Made by a program: the position numbers and the translations under genes
Notes under the pieces: generated by a model
Databases searched by the model: none
Seen by the model: only the letters and a program-made list of their open reading frames with translations
What the model was told of the DNA's origin: nothing
Origin: CBDUUP01 sp965370435
Lineage (GTDB): Bacteria; Chloroflexota; Anaerolineae; Anaerolineales; UBA11579
Direction: 5' to 3'
DNA length: 6,737 bases
Assembly: GCA_965370435.1 (NCBI GenBank)
Contig: CBDUUP010000254.1
Span: 1 to 6,737, forward strand
Shown: positions 1 to 5,872 of the stretch, piece after piece
How positions within the stretch are numbered: position 1 is the stretch's first letter
How the letters are laid out: each line of letters begins with the position of its first letter

Positions 1-1
1 T

Positions 2-751
2 TCCGCTGACCTTGAGGCCACCGCAATTATTCAAGGTGACCTGGTCGCAACGGGCACTTCTCTGCATCGAGATGATGAAGCTCAGGTAGAAGGCCAGATT
101 ATTACCGAATCTGGCGGACCGATCTATATCCCTGATCTCCCCGACTTTCCCGGCATTCCAGAGATCCGCATCCCCAGCATTCCCTTTGTTTCGGATTATC
201 GCTATGAAACGAGTTACCTATGGGAAACTTTCAATCTCTTCTTCCGGTCTTTCGCGATCACTGCGTTGGCGGTTCTGATCGTTGTTTTCATGCCCAAACA
301 TACCCGGCGGACCGGTGAGGCGATTACCGATCAACCAGTAATAGCCGGAGGCCTGGGATTACTGACCTTAATCGTCACCCCGGCGCTGCTTCTAATTCTT
401 CTCATCACCATCATCCTCTCGCCAGTTGCCCTGGTTGGTGTGCTACTTCTAGCGCTTGCCTTGCTCTTTGGTTGGGTATCCTTGGGTGTCGAGGTAGGTG
501 TCTGGCTGGAGAAATCCTTCAATCAGACCTGGGTTCCAGTGGTCTCTGCCGCGGCGGGTACATTCTTGCTGACTTTCGTTGTCGGCGTCATCGGCTTTGT
601 TGACTGCCTGGGTTTCTTGACGGTGCTAATCATAAGTTCCTTTGGAATGGGCGGTGTGCTTCTCACCCGCTTCGGCACCCGCGCTTACGTCGGGGCTGCT
701 ACCGATGTTCCTGAGACCGTTGAAGCCCTGCCCCCGGCAGAAGAAGAATAA
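2..751 (+). CDS. Bactofilin-like multi-pass membrane protein, 3' part (5' end outside window)
   Basis: The reading frame is open from base 2 to a TAA at 749-751, giving 249 residues of a protein whose start lies upstream. The first ~45 residues have short alternating hydrophobic/Gly steps (AIIQGDLVATGTSL, QVEGQIITESG). These resemble the right-handed beta-helix turns of polymer-forming bactofilin-type proteins. A Pro-rich stretch follows (IPDLPDFPGIPEIRIPSIPF). Then come about five hydrophobic segments, near residues 80-97, 114-139, 141-163, 180-200 and 203-222, and an acidic tail ending EALPPAEEE. The likely arrangement is a beta-helical domain tethered to the cytoplasmic membrane, perhaps as an envelope or scaffold protein. 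The role is inferred. TTG at 266 is an internal codon, not the start. A strong terminator follows 24 bases after the stop, so this is the last gene of its transcript. Confidence 0.75.
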   Translation, partial: SADLEATAIIQGDLVATGTSLHRDDEAQVEGQIITESGGPIYIPDLPDFPGIPEIRIPSIPFVSDYRYETSYLWETFNLFFRSFAITALAVLIVVFMPKHTRRTGEAITDQPVIAGGLGLLTLIVTPALLLILLITIILSPVALVGVLLLALALLFGWVSLGVEVGVWLEKSFNQTWVPVVSAAAGTFLLTFVVGVIGFVDCLGFLTVLIISSFGMGGVLLTRFGTRAYVGAATDVPETVEALPPAEEE

Positions 752-774
752 AAAAACTAGTTTGGTTTAGATAT

Positions 775-813
775 AAACCGCCTCTGGTGACTGCTGCCAG
801 AGGCGGTTTTTTT
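775..813 (+). terminator. Intrinsic terminator after the bactofilin-like gene
   Basis: A perfect 13-bp stem (AAACCGCCTCTGG at 775-787 with its complement at 797-809) has a 9-base loop and runs into a T tract (seven T at 807-813, then A and four more T). This is a textbook rho-independent terminator. It separates the upstream gene from the sigma-factor transcript. Confidence 0.95.
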
Positions 814-817
814 ATTT

Positions 818-846
818 TCGAGAGGACGCTCAGAACGTGTTATACT
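818..846 (+). promoter_or_regulatory. Probable sigma70-type promoter with extended -10 for the sigma-factor gene
   Basis: TCGAGA (818-823, 4 of 6 matches to the -35 consensus), a 17-base spacer, and TATACT (841-846, 5 of 6). TG at 838-839 makes an extended -10 (TGTTATACT). The predicted start is near 853, leaving about 70 bases before the ATG at 925. The very similar TGTTATAGT lies before the proS leader. It sits directly after a terminator and before the first gene of the next transcript, which fits its role. Confidence 0.6.
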
Positions 847-886
847 CAAGATTGAAGGTTTTGCAGACGTACTTGAGAACTATTTT

Positions 887-928
887 ATGACAGTAACTAA
901 TTCCCCCAACCGGGGTTTACCTGTATGA
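887..928 (+). CDS. Possible 13-residue leader peptide coupled to the sigma-factor gene
   Basis: ATG at 887-889 opens a frame encoding MTVTNSPNRGLPV. It ends with TGA at 926-928, overlapping the sigma-factor ATG (925-927) as ATGA, the classic translational-coupling arrangement. A weak purine stretch (TTGAGA, 873-878) lies about 8 bases before this ATG. The sigma-factor ATG has no convincing Shine-Dalgarno of its own (only CGGGGT at 911-916). The frame lies inside the transcript predicted from the promoter at 818-846. Chance occurrence of so short a frame is quite possible; the ATGA overlap and the poor downstream RBS are the reasons to list it. Confidence 0.3.
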   Translation: MTVTNSPNRGLPV

Positions 929-1524
929 ATCTGTCTATCCGTGACGACCCAGATGTAGTCGAAATCACCGATGAGCAGGCGCTTGTACAGGCTTCCAATG
1001 GCGACCGCAAAGCTTTCGGAATCCTTTATGAGCGATACGTCGGACGAATTTACAACTACGTTTACTACCGGACCGGCAACCAGCACGATGCTGAAGATTT
1101 AACCGCCCGGGTCTTTTTCCGGGCCATGCGCCACATCGTGAACTATCAGGACCGGGGTGTGCCTTTCTCGGCATGGCTGTACCGAATCGCCCATAACCTG
1201 GTTGCTAATTGGCACCGAGACAACAGCCGCCGCCACGAGATCGCTATCGAAGACAGTTTCAGTTCTCGGCAGGAAGGCGAACATCCTGAATTTGCCTTGC
1301 TGCAAGTGGAGGAGCAAGATGCCCTCCTGAAAGTGATACGGCGATTGCCCCCCGATCGCCAGCAGCTTTTGATCCTGAAGTTTGTCGAACACCTTTCCAA
1401 CGCCGATATCGGCCAAGTGATGGGCAGAACCGAAGGAGCCATTAAAAGTTTATATCACCGGACGTTGTTAGCGCTGCGTGATGAAATGAAAACCGATGCT
1501 AATGGTAAAAATGACCATGAGTGA
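925..1524 (+). CDS. ECF-type sigma-70 family RNA polymerase sigma factor
   Basis: A 199-residue protein of typical ECF sigma length. Region 2 spans about residues 20-103: the helix ALVQASNGDRKAFGILYERY, the DAEDLT segment at 55-60, and the WLYRIAHNLVANWHRDNSRR stretch that forms the -10 recognition face. Region 4 spans about 130-185: LPPDRQQLLILKFVEHLS, then a helix-turn-helix (LSNADIGQVMGRTEGAIKSL) for -35 binding. Region 3 is absent, as in ECF factors. It should direct core RNA polymerase to a dedicated promoter set. The ATG at 925 is the only plausible start, because a TAA lies in frame at 898-900. A small membrane-protein gene follows 41 bases downstream with no terminator between them, so the two are probably co-transcribed. 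The target regulon cannot be read from this window. Confidence 0.93.
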   Translation: MNLSIRDDPDVVEITDEQALVQASNGDRKAFGILYERYVGRIYNYVYYRTGNQHDAEDLTARVFFRAMRHIVNYQDRGVPFSAWLYRIAHNLVANWHRDNSRRHEIAIEDSFSSRQEGEHPEFALLQVEEQDALLKVIRRLPPDRQQLLILKFVEHLSNADIGQVMGRTEGAIKSLYHRTLLALRDEMKTDANGKNDHE

Positions 1525-1565
1525 AGTTGTCAAGATACATAAGGAAGTGAAAGTTTAGTAGGTGT

Positions 1566-1910
1566 ATGATGAAAATTAGATTTCCGTGGAATAAAAAAGT
1601 AAATCCGGGCAGCGTTGAAGGGATTGAGCGTTTGCTGCATTCGACCCTGACGCCGGTATCGCCGCGCTCCGCCTTTGTCACCAATCTGCGGCACAAACTT
1701 GTCGATTACGAAGCCCGCCCCTCGCTCTTGCCAGACTCCAAGAAACTCCGCTACGGACTGTTGGGATTGGCAGGGGTCGTCAGCGCGGCCTTGATGATCT
1801 TCACCGGGATACGAACCATTATCTCCATTCTTAGCGCCTTGGGCTTACTGCGAGAGATGAGACGCCAAATGGAGGAAAAACGAAAATCCACCCCCACATT
1901 GGCTCATTAA
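1566..1910 (+). CDS. Small single-pass membrane protein next to the sigma factor; candidate anti-sigma or sigma-associated protein
   Basis: A 114-residue protein. The N-terminal ~63 residues are basic and soluble (MMKIRFPWNKK; LTPVSPRSAFVTNLRHKL at 28-45). A hydrophobic region follows at about 64-93 (YGLLGLAGVVSAALMIF, then TIISILSALGLL), and then a charged tail (REMRRQMEEKRK). The hydrophobic region could be one long or two short membrane segments. No zinc-binding HxxxCxxC anti-sigma motif is present. Its place after an ECF sigma gene in the same transcript suggests it controls or anchors that factor; this is inference. The start may be ATG 1566 or ATG 1569. AGGTG (1560-1564) is better spaced for 1569, so the true protein may be 113 residues. 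Confidence 0.75.
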   Translation: MMKIRFPWNKKVNPGSVEGIERLLHSTLTPVSPRSAFVTNLRHKLVDYEARPSLLPDSKKLRYGLLGLAGVVSAALMIFTGIRTIISILSALGLLREMRRQMEEKRKSTPTLAH

Positions 1911-1933
1911 ACCCCTGGTTTTCCCAATTATCC

Positions 1934-1967
1934 GAGTCACGCGATCTCCCTTGCGTGACTCTTTTTT
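1934..1967 (+). terminator. Intrinsic terminator of the sigma-factor operon
   Basis: A 9-bp perfect stem (GAGTCACGC at 1934-1942 with GCGTGACTC at 1953-1961), a 10-base loop and six T (1962-1967). It begins 24 bases after the stop of the 114-residue gene. Confidence 0.93.
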
Positions 1968-2008
1968 CTTAATTCATGTTATCCATAAACCCATCGCCAC
2001 CCCGAAAG

Positions 2009-2039
2009 TTGAACGTTCCCACGCTCACGAGAGTAAAAT
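2009..2039 (+). promoter_or_regulatory. Weak candidate promoter for the PD40 lipoprotein gene
   Basis: TTGAAC (2009-2014, 4 of 6) and TAAAAT (2034-2039, 5 of 6) are separated by 19 bases, longer than the usual 17. The short palindrome GAACGTTC (2011-2018) overlaps the -35. A promoter is expected here because a terminator ends at 1967 and the next gene starts at 2140, but this assignment is tentative. The AT-rich GTTTAGATAAAA at 2058-2069 is an alternative -10 region. Confidence 0.3.
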
Positions 2040-2078
2040 AAGTGCAACATCATCACTGTTTAGATAAAAACGATATGC

Positions 2079-2118
2079 TTTTCAGCGTCTCGGTTTTTCA
2101 GCAATTCAGTGTTTCAGT
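2079..2118 (+). repeat. Degenerate 8-base periodic TTCAG repeat in the 5' untranslated region
   Basis: TTCAG occurs at 2081, 2097, 2105 and 2113, spaced 16, 8 and 8 bases. The units in register are TTTTCAGC, GTCTCGGT (degenerate), TTTTCAGC, AATTCAGT and GTTTCAGT, followed by GTTCAACC. The array ends just before the Shine-Dalgarno of the GTG-started gene. It could be a slipped-strand expansion or binding sites on one helix face every other unit. No function is evident. Confidence 0.55.
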
Positions 2119-2126
2119 GTTCAACC

Positions 2127-2142
2127 AGGAGTTTGTAACGTG
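2127..2142 (+). promoter_or_regulatory. Ribosome binding site fixing a GTG start
   Basis: AGGAG at 2127-2131 is 8 bases before GTG 2140-2142. The codons after it encode a basic then hydrophobic signal sequence ending at a lipoprotein cysteine. Together these support GTG rather than a later ATG as the start. Confidence 0.85.
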
Positions 2143-4257
2143 ACCCATCGATTCAAGAAAATTATAGTTACCCTCGCAGCCCTCGCAATTTTTATTCAGT
2201 CTTGCGGCGCAGGAGGTGGCTCGCCCACTGCGACCAACACACTCCCGCCTCCCCCCGCGACCTATACGTCCGCGCCAACCTCGCTCCCGCCAATCCCAAC
2301 CCCAACCCCTAACGCGCCCGATGGCGGGAGGATCGCCTTTGTTTCCGAGCGAGATGGCAATGCAGAGATTTACGCCATGAACGCCGATGGGAGCGGGTTG
2401 ACTCGCCTGGTTTCTCATCCCGCTGACGATCTGGATCCAGCCTGGTCGCCGGTGGGGGATCGTTTAGCTTTTGCCTCTAATCGGGAGGGGAATTGGGAAA
2501 TTTACATCCAGGACCTGAACACAGGTGAATTGATCCGCCTCACCGATAATGAGGCCGAAGATAGGTATCCGGCCTGGTCGCCGGATGGGAGTCAGATCGC
2601 CTTTGTTTCTGACTTCGAAGAGGATGTTGAGATTTATGTTATTGCTCTTGATGATGGCGATCCCGTTCGCCTTACGTATGAATTAGGAATGGATTCTCAA
2701 CCCTCTTGGTCGCCTGATGGAGAGCGCATCGCCTTTGTTTCCGAGCATGATGGCAGCGCTGAGATTTATTCTATGAACGCTGATGGAAGCGACCCTGTGA
2801 GACTCACCGAAGACCTTGCTGAAGATGCTTCTCCAGTATGGTCCCCCGACGGATCACAGATAGCTTTTATCTCGAAAGGGGAATCCGGCCCCACCCTGGT
2901 TGTCTTGGATGCAGCCAGCGGTGACTCTGCACAGCTCGCCGATGGACTGGTCTTGGACGCCTCGATAGGCTGGTCGCCGGATGGAAGCCGGATCATTTAT
3001 TCATCTATTCAAGAAGGAAATACGGATCTTTACGCCGTTGACTTGACCGGCGGAGAACTAGAACGCCTGACAAATCATCTGTCAAGAGATTTTGGCGCGG
3101 ACTGGTCAGCGCGCAAGGCGGTGGCTGGCGAAGAGCCGCGCTTTGGTCTGCCCAGCATCTGGCGTGATACCGACGATGACGACCAGCCTGATATTCCCGT
3201 CTCCGCTTTTGGAGGTGGGGAGGGAGTTGCCTATCTCCGATTTGAATATCAGAATATGACTGCCGGAACGACCTGGAAACATATTTGGACTCATGAAAGC
3301 GGTTATGAGGTCGTCCATGTAGGATTCTGGGATGGAGAAGGGTCTGGGGTCTATACTGCATTATTTACACCGGCTCGTTCCGCTCCCGTTGGCGCTTGGG
3401 TGGTGCAGTTGTTCATTGAAGATCAATTAATGCAAGAGACCAGCTTGACCGTTTTGCGGAAGGATACCTCGCCAATCGCCTTTACTTCCACAATGGATGA
3501 CAATCCGGAGATATTCCTGATGAAAGCTGATGGCAGTGGGTTGACTCGCTTGACCGATAACTCTGCTGGTGATGCCTCTCCGTCCTGGTCCCCAGATGGA
3601 GGCAAAGTTGCTTTCGTATCTGATCGAGATGGCGATCCTGAAATCTACGTGATGAATTCGGACGGCAGCGAGTTAACTCGTCTAACCGATAGCCCCGGAA
3701 GAGATGACGCCCCATCATGGTCGCCAGACGGCACACAGATCGCCTTTATTTCCGAGCGCGACGGCAACCCTGAGATATACTTGATGAACGCCGACGGCCG
3801 CCGCGTGATACGCCTCACCGAGACCCCTGAAGACGAATTTTCGCCTTCCTGGTCCCCAGACGGAAGCCAGATCGCCTTTGTGTCCAACCTGGATGGGAAT
3901 TTAGATATTTACGTTATGAATGCTGATGGGAGCGAGGTTAAACGCCTGACCGATGATCCAGGGGCCGACATCTCCCCATCTTGGTCGCCGGACGGACGCA
4001 AGCTTGCCTTTGCCTCCGACCGGGACGGGAACTTCGACATCTACACTATGCGATCCGCCGGAAGCAACGTGGTCCAAGTGACCTCTCATCCCGCCGACGA
4101 TCTCACTCCGACCTGGTCGCCGGATGGAAAACGAATCGCCTTTGTCTCTGATCGTGCTGGGAATTTTGATATTTATCTCACCCTCTTGGACGGAAACACC
4201 CCCATCCGCCTCACCAGCACCCAAGAAGATGAATCCAACCCAGTGTGGCTCAACTAA
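2140..4257 (+). CDS. Lipoprotein with two six-repeat PD40 (TolB-like) beta-propellers around a central Ig-like domain
   Basis: 705 residues. Residues 1-22 form a lipoprotein signal (basic MTHRFKK, hydrophobic core, IQSC with Cys22 as the lipidation site). Residues 23-61 are a Thr/Pro-rich linker. Six 44-residue repeats follow at about 62-326, then a 117-residue middle segment (327-443), then six more repeats at 444-705. A typical repeat reads IAFVSDRDGDPEIYVMN, then SDGSELTRLTD, then SPSWSPDG: the PD40/WD40-like signature of TolB and similar surface propellers. The middle segment has beta-strand patterning (YLRFEYQNMTAGTTWKHIW, then VGAWVVQLFI) and a DTDDDDQPD loop that could bind calcium. 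The protein should sit outside the cytoplasmic membrane and bind a protein, glycan or other ligand; no catalytic residues are apparent. The second propeller is the more regular. Its stop overlaps the stop of the convergent gene by 4 bases. The start rests on AGGAG and a GTG codon. Confidence 0.9.
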   Translation: MTHRFKKIIVTLAALAIFIQSCGAGGGSPTATNTLPPPPATYTSAPTSLPPIPTPTPNAPDGGRIAFVSERDGNAEIYAMNADGSGLTRLVSHPADDLDPAWSPVGDRLAFASNREGNWEIYIQDLNTGELIRLTDNEAEDRYPAWSPDGSQIAFVSDFEEDVEIYVIALDDGDPVRLTYELGMDSQPSWSPDGERIAFVSEHDGSAEIYSMNADGSDPVRLTEDLAEDASPVWSPDGSQIAFISKGESGPTLVVLDAASGDSAQLADGLVLDASIGWSPDGSRIIYSSIQEGNTDLYAVDLTGGELERLTNHLSRDFGADWSARKAVAGEEPRFGLPSIWRDTDDDDQPDIPVSAFGGGEGVAYLRFEYQNMTAGTTWKHIWTHESGYEVVHVGFWDGEGSGVYTALFTPARSAPVGAWVVQLFIEDQLMQETSLTVLRKDTSPIAFTSTMDDNPEIFLMKADGSGLTRLTDNSAGDASPSWSPDGGKVAFVSDRDGDPEIYVMNSDGSELTRLTDSPGRDDAPSWSPDGTQIAFISERDGNPEIYLMNADGRRVIRLTETPEDEFSPSWSPDGSQIAFVSNLDGNLDIYVMNADGSEVKRLTDDPGADISPSWSPDGRKLAFASDRDGNFDIYTMRSAGSNVVQVTSHPADDLTPTWSPDGKRIAFVSDRAGNFDIYLTLLDGNTPIRLTSTQEDESNPVWLN
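2323..3117 (+). repeat. First tandem set of six PD40 coding repeats (~132 bp each)
   Basis: Six consecutive 44-codon units (the first has 45) correspond to protein residues 62-326. Five of the six end in WSPDG or WSPVG; the sixth ends WSARK. Units 5 and 6 are the most divergent: unit 5 lacks the EIY strand and unit 6 has IIYSS instead of IAFVS. The six together should close one beta-propeller. Confidence 0.85.
3469..4254 (+). repeat. Second tandem set of six PD40 coding repeats (~132 bp each)
   Basis: Six consecutive units correspond to residues 444-705. Units 1-4 keep nearly the same sequence, including PSWSPDG in all four, and are closer to each other than the first-set units are. The last unit is 42 residues and ends VWLN at the stop codon. 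The set should form a second six-bladed propeller. Confidence 0.85.
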
Positions 4258-4613
4258 ACATCATCTACGTCAATAATTTCTTCCAACAATTCCTCCGTCA
4301 GCCACAACGCTTCAGCGATCAGATCGGTGTCAACCGGGAGATTGTGGTCGACGTTCACCGGCCTCACCATCAGGTCGGCAATCTCACCGGCGCGTTTGGT
4401 GCACTCCGGCAACCCGCGGAAAAACTTGAGCCTCTCGATAGCGCTCGGTCCGGGGATGGCGTGACCGCACCGCCGCAGAAATTCCCCTACAACGATCCCT
4501 GCTGCCCGGCGGGCGCAGACCCGAGTTTTACCGGTGTTTCCGGCGGCTCTGGCCCTCATTGCCGCCCTCAATTCGGTTGTTAGATCGGTTTTCCATGTTG
4601 AATGATCCATCAT
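4254..4613 (-). CDS. Small helical protein of unknown function
   Basis: 119 residues, starting at ATG 4613-4611 (a second ATG follows at once) and ending with TAG at 4256-4254. No signal peptide or membrane segment is seen. The sequence is mostly amphipathic helix: LTTELRAAMRARAAGNTGKT, RVCARRAAGIVVGEFLRR, a loop HAIPGPSAIERLKFFRGLP, and an acidic C-terminal helix DLIAEALWLTEELLEEI. The pattern loosely recalls HEPN-type helical bundles, but I cannot assign the family. It begins 18 bases after the NBR1-type lipoprotein gene on the same strand, so it is probably the second gene of that transcript. Only a weak RBS is visible. The opposite strand is also open (4245-4583), but that product is low-complexity and lacks an RBS, so this strand was chosen. 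Confidence 0.65.
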   Translation of the reverse strand: MMDHSTWKTDLTTELRAAMRARAAGNTGKTRVCARRAAGIVVGEFLRRCGHAIPGPSAIERLKFFRGLPECTKRAGEIADLMVRPVNVDHNLPVDTDLIAEALWLTEELLEEIIDVDDV

Positions 4614-4631
4614 TGTGTTCTAACCGTGAAC

Positions 4632-5789
4632 TCAAGGGATGAAGAATTCTATCCCCAGCCGCGGGGTGAAGGTGAGGAGATCAACAAAGCTATCCCCGTC
4701 GGTTCCAATATCAAACTGGAATCTGAATTGTAGAAAACCGCCATATATTGAATCTTGGACCGCCGCGATTGCGGCCTCGCTTCCGATCCTGAATTCATAG
4801 GTCGCCAGGGCGATCTCACTGCAAAAGCTCCACAGGCCGCCGCTGGGAGCGCCGGTGAAGAAGTCAGAGGGATCCAATGACCCGTAATCGTAATGGTATA
4901 CGCCCAGGCAACCCAGGCCTCCGAAGGGATCTCCTTGGATACTATAACCCTGGTCAAGGTCCATGATGACCCCGGTGATAACGGCATTGCTTGGAATCGT
5001 GCTCAAGTCGAAAGTGGCGAACCCTTGCCAGCTATGCGTGGAAGCCGTATCGCCCGCCTCCGACTTGTATGCGATCTCGCCATCCGAGCGGATCTGTCCC
5101 CGGCTGGCGATGTCGAAGGTGATCCAGAAGGGTGTCGGATCCGGGTTGGGAACAATGATCCGAATCCAGAAATTCATCTGTCCGCTGGTCCCGACCCCGA
5201 ACGATGTGCCATCCGCGCTCTCCAGATTGTAAAATGCGATATAGCTTCCCTGTGAGGAGGGGGCCGTCATCGTCAAGTTGATGGCTACCGACTGGCCCGG
5301 AGCGACGTAGCCTCCCAGAGACAAGCGGGAGGTTGCGCTCATGTTGGTGCCGTGATGAAATACAACGCTGTATTCCTCCGTCCAGGTGCAGGTTCCGACG
5401 TTTTGCAGCCACCAGGTTTTAACAAAGCTCTCGTTGGGTTGGATGAAAGTATCGTCAGGGATGGTCTCGCTCGCCAGACTGGCATGCAAACACAGCCCGG
5501 AAGGGCTTTGGTAATCATCGGGAGGCGTAGGAGAGAATGTGACCTGCTGGGTTGGGATTTGGGTTAGGGTAGCAATGCTGGTAGAAGTTATGGTTGAGGG
5601 GAGTGTCTCACCGGTGGGCTGCCAGGCGATTTCGGTCAACCGCTCAGCGGCCAGGGTCTCCGCCATTTTCTCTGCCGTCGCGGGGAGATCTGCAGTCATT
5701 ATCGGAGACGAACTTCGGCTGCAGGCCGCCAGGAAAAGGCATAACCCGATTAGCGCTAATACTGTAGAAAAAGTAATTTTATTCTTCAT
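4632..5789 (-). CDS. Lipoprotein with an NBR1-type Ig-like domain and a beta-rich C-terminal domain
   Basis: 385 residues. Residues 1-23 are a clear lipoprotein signal (MKNKITF, hydrophobic core, lipobox LAAC with Cys23). Residues 24-95 are a Thr/Ser/Pro-rich linker. Residues ~100-210 match the bacterial NBR1 (FW) Ig-like domain: SFVKTWWLQNVGTCTWTEEY carries the hallmark W, N-x-G-T-C-x-W pattern (W126/W127, N130, G132, C134, W136), followed by YVAPGQSVAINLTMTAP and GSYIAFYNL. Residues ~220-385 form a second beta-rich domain with GFATFDLSTIPSNAVITGVI, similar to the 'FDLS-IP-A-I' core of DNRLRE-type cell-surface modules. It is likely an extracytoplasmic adhesion or ligand-binding protein with no evident enzymatic motif. 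The start is supported by the signal sequence and GCAGGT about 8 bases upstream. A short upstream frame overlaps it. Confidence 0.88.
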   Translation of the reverse strand: MKNKITFSTVLALIGLCLFLAACSRSSSPIMTADLPATAEKMAETLAAERLTEIAWQPTGETLPSTITSTSIATLTQIPTQQVTFSPTPPDDYQSPSGLCLHASLASETIPDDTFIQPNESFVKTWWLQNVGTCTWTEEYSVVFHHGTNMSATSRLSLGGYVAPGQSVAINLTMTAPSSQGSYIAFYNLESADGTSFGVGTSGQMNFWIRIIVPNPDPTPFWITFDIASRGQIRSDGEIAYKSEAGDTASTHSWQGFATFDLSTIPSNAVITGVIMDLDQGYSIQGDPFGGLGCLGVYHYDYGSLDPSDFFTGAPSGGLWSFCSEIALATYEFRIGSEAAIAAVQDSIYGGFLQFRFQFDIGTDGDSFVDLLTFTPRLGIEFFIP

Positions 5790-5808
5790 AAGATTGTACC
5801 TGCCTCAT
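5779..5808 (-). CDS. Possible 9-residue upstream reading frame overlapping the NBR1 lipoprotein start
   Basis: ATG at 5808-5806 opens MRQVQSYEE and ends at TAA 5781-5779, overlapping the lipoprotein ATG (5789) by 11 bases in another frame. GGGAGG (5820-5815) lies exactly 6 bases before this upstream ATG. It is a stronger Shine-Dalgarno than the one serving the lipoprotein (GCAGGT). If transcripts start upstream of 5820, ribosomes would first load on this frame. If the extended -10 at 5830-5822 is used, the Shine-Dalgarno would fall outside the RNA. Speculative. Confidence 0.25.
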   Translation of the reverse strand: MRQVQSYEE

Positions 5809-5821
5809 GTTTTGCCTCCCT

Positions 5822-5830
5822 ATTTTACCA
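5822..5830 (-). promoter_or_regulatory. Candidate extended -10 element for the NBR1 lipoprotein gene
   Basis: On the minus strand the sequence reads TGGTAAAAT: TG-N plus TAAAAT (5 of 6 to the -10 consensus). There is no good -35 at the right distance, but an extended -10 can act without one. The predicted start near 5815 leaves about 25 bases before the ATG at 5789. An alternative minus-strand -10, TATAAC (5899-5894), overlaps the plus-strand promoter. Confidence 0.4.
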
Positions 5831-5837
5831 AAGTGAC

Positions 5838-5854
5838 ATTAACCCTTCGTTAAT
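5838..5854. promoter_or_regulatory. Perfect inverted repeat, possible operator between divergent promoters
   Basis: ATTAAC (5838-5843), a 5-base spacer CCTTC, and GTTAAT (5849-5854) form a 17-base dyad. It lies just upstream of the minus-strand extended -10, where a -35 would be, and about 60 bases upstream of the plus-strand start site. That is a suitable place for a dimeric regulator. It is too short and spaced to be a terminator, and no T tract follows. Confidence 0.4.
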
Positions 5855-5872
5855 TCCCCATCTTCTCATCCC

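Noticed and set aside
1517..1558. Thirteen-codon frame (MSEVVKIHKEVKV) overlapping the sigma-factor stop
   Set aside because: Weak ribosome binding signal and no ATGA coupling to the next ATG (7-base gap). It could be chance. Noted because a similar 13-codon frame precedes the sigma gene.
2011..2018. Palindrome GAACGTTC near the candidate -35 of the PD40 lipoprotein gene
   Set aside because: Eight bases with no spacing or second site; too short to claim an operator.
2323..4254. Regular ~132-bp repeats considered as a mobile or CRISPR-like array
   Set aside because: The periodicity is fully explained by in-frame 44-residue PD40 repeats of one gene.
4245..4583. Plus-strand open frame of 112 codons convergent with the helical protein gene
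   Set aside because: It overlaps the opposite-strand gene almost entirely, has no RBS, starts inside the propeller gene, and its product lacks domain-like patterning. The minus strand gives ordered amphipathic helices and follows a co-directional gene by 18 bases.
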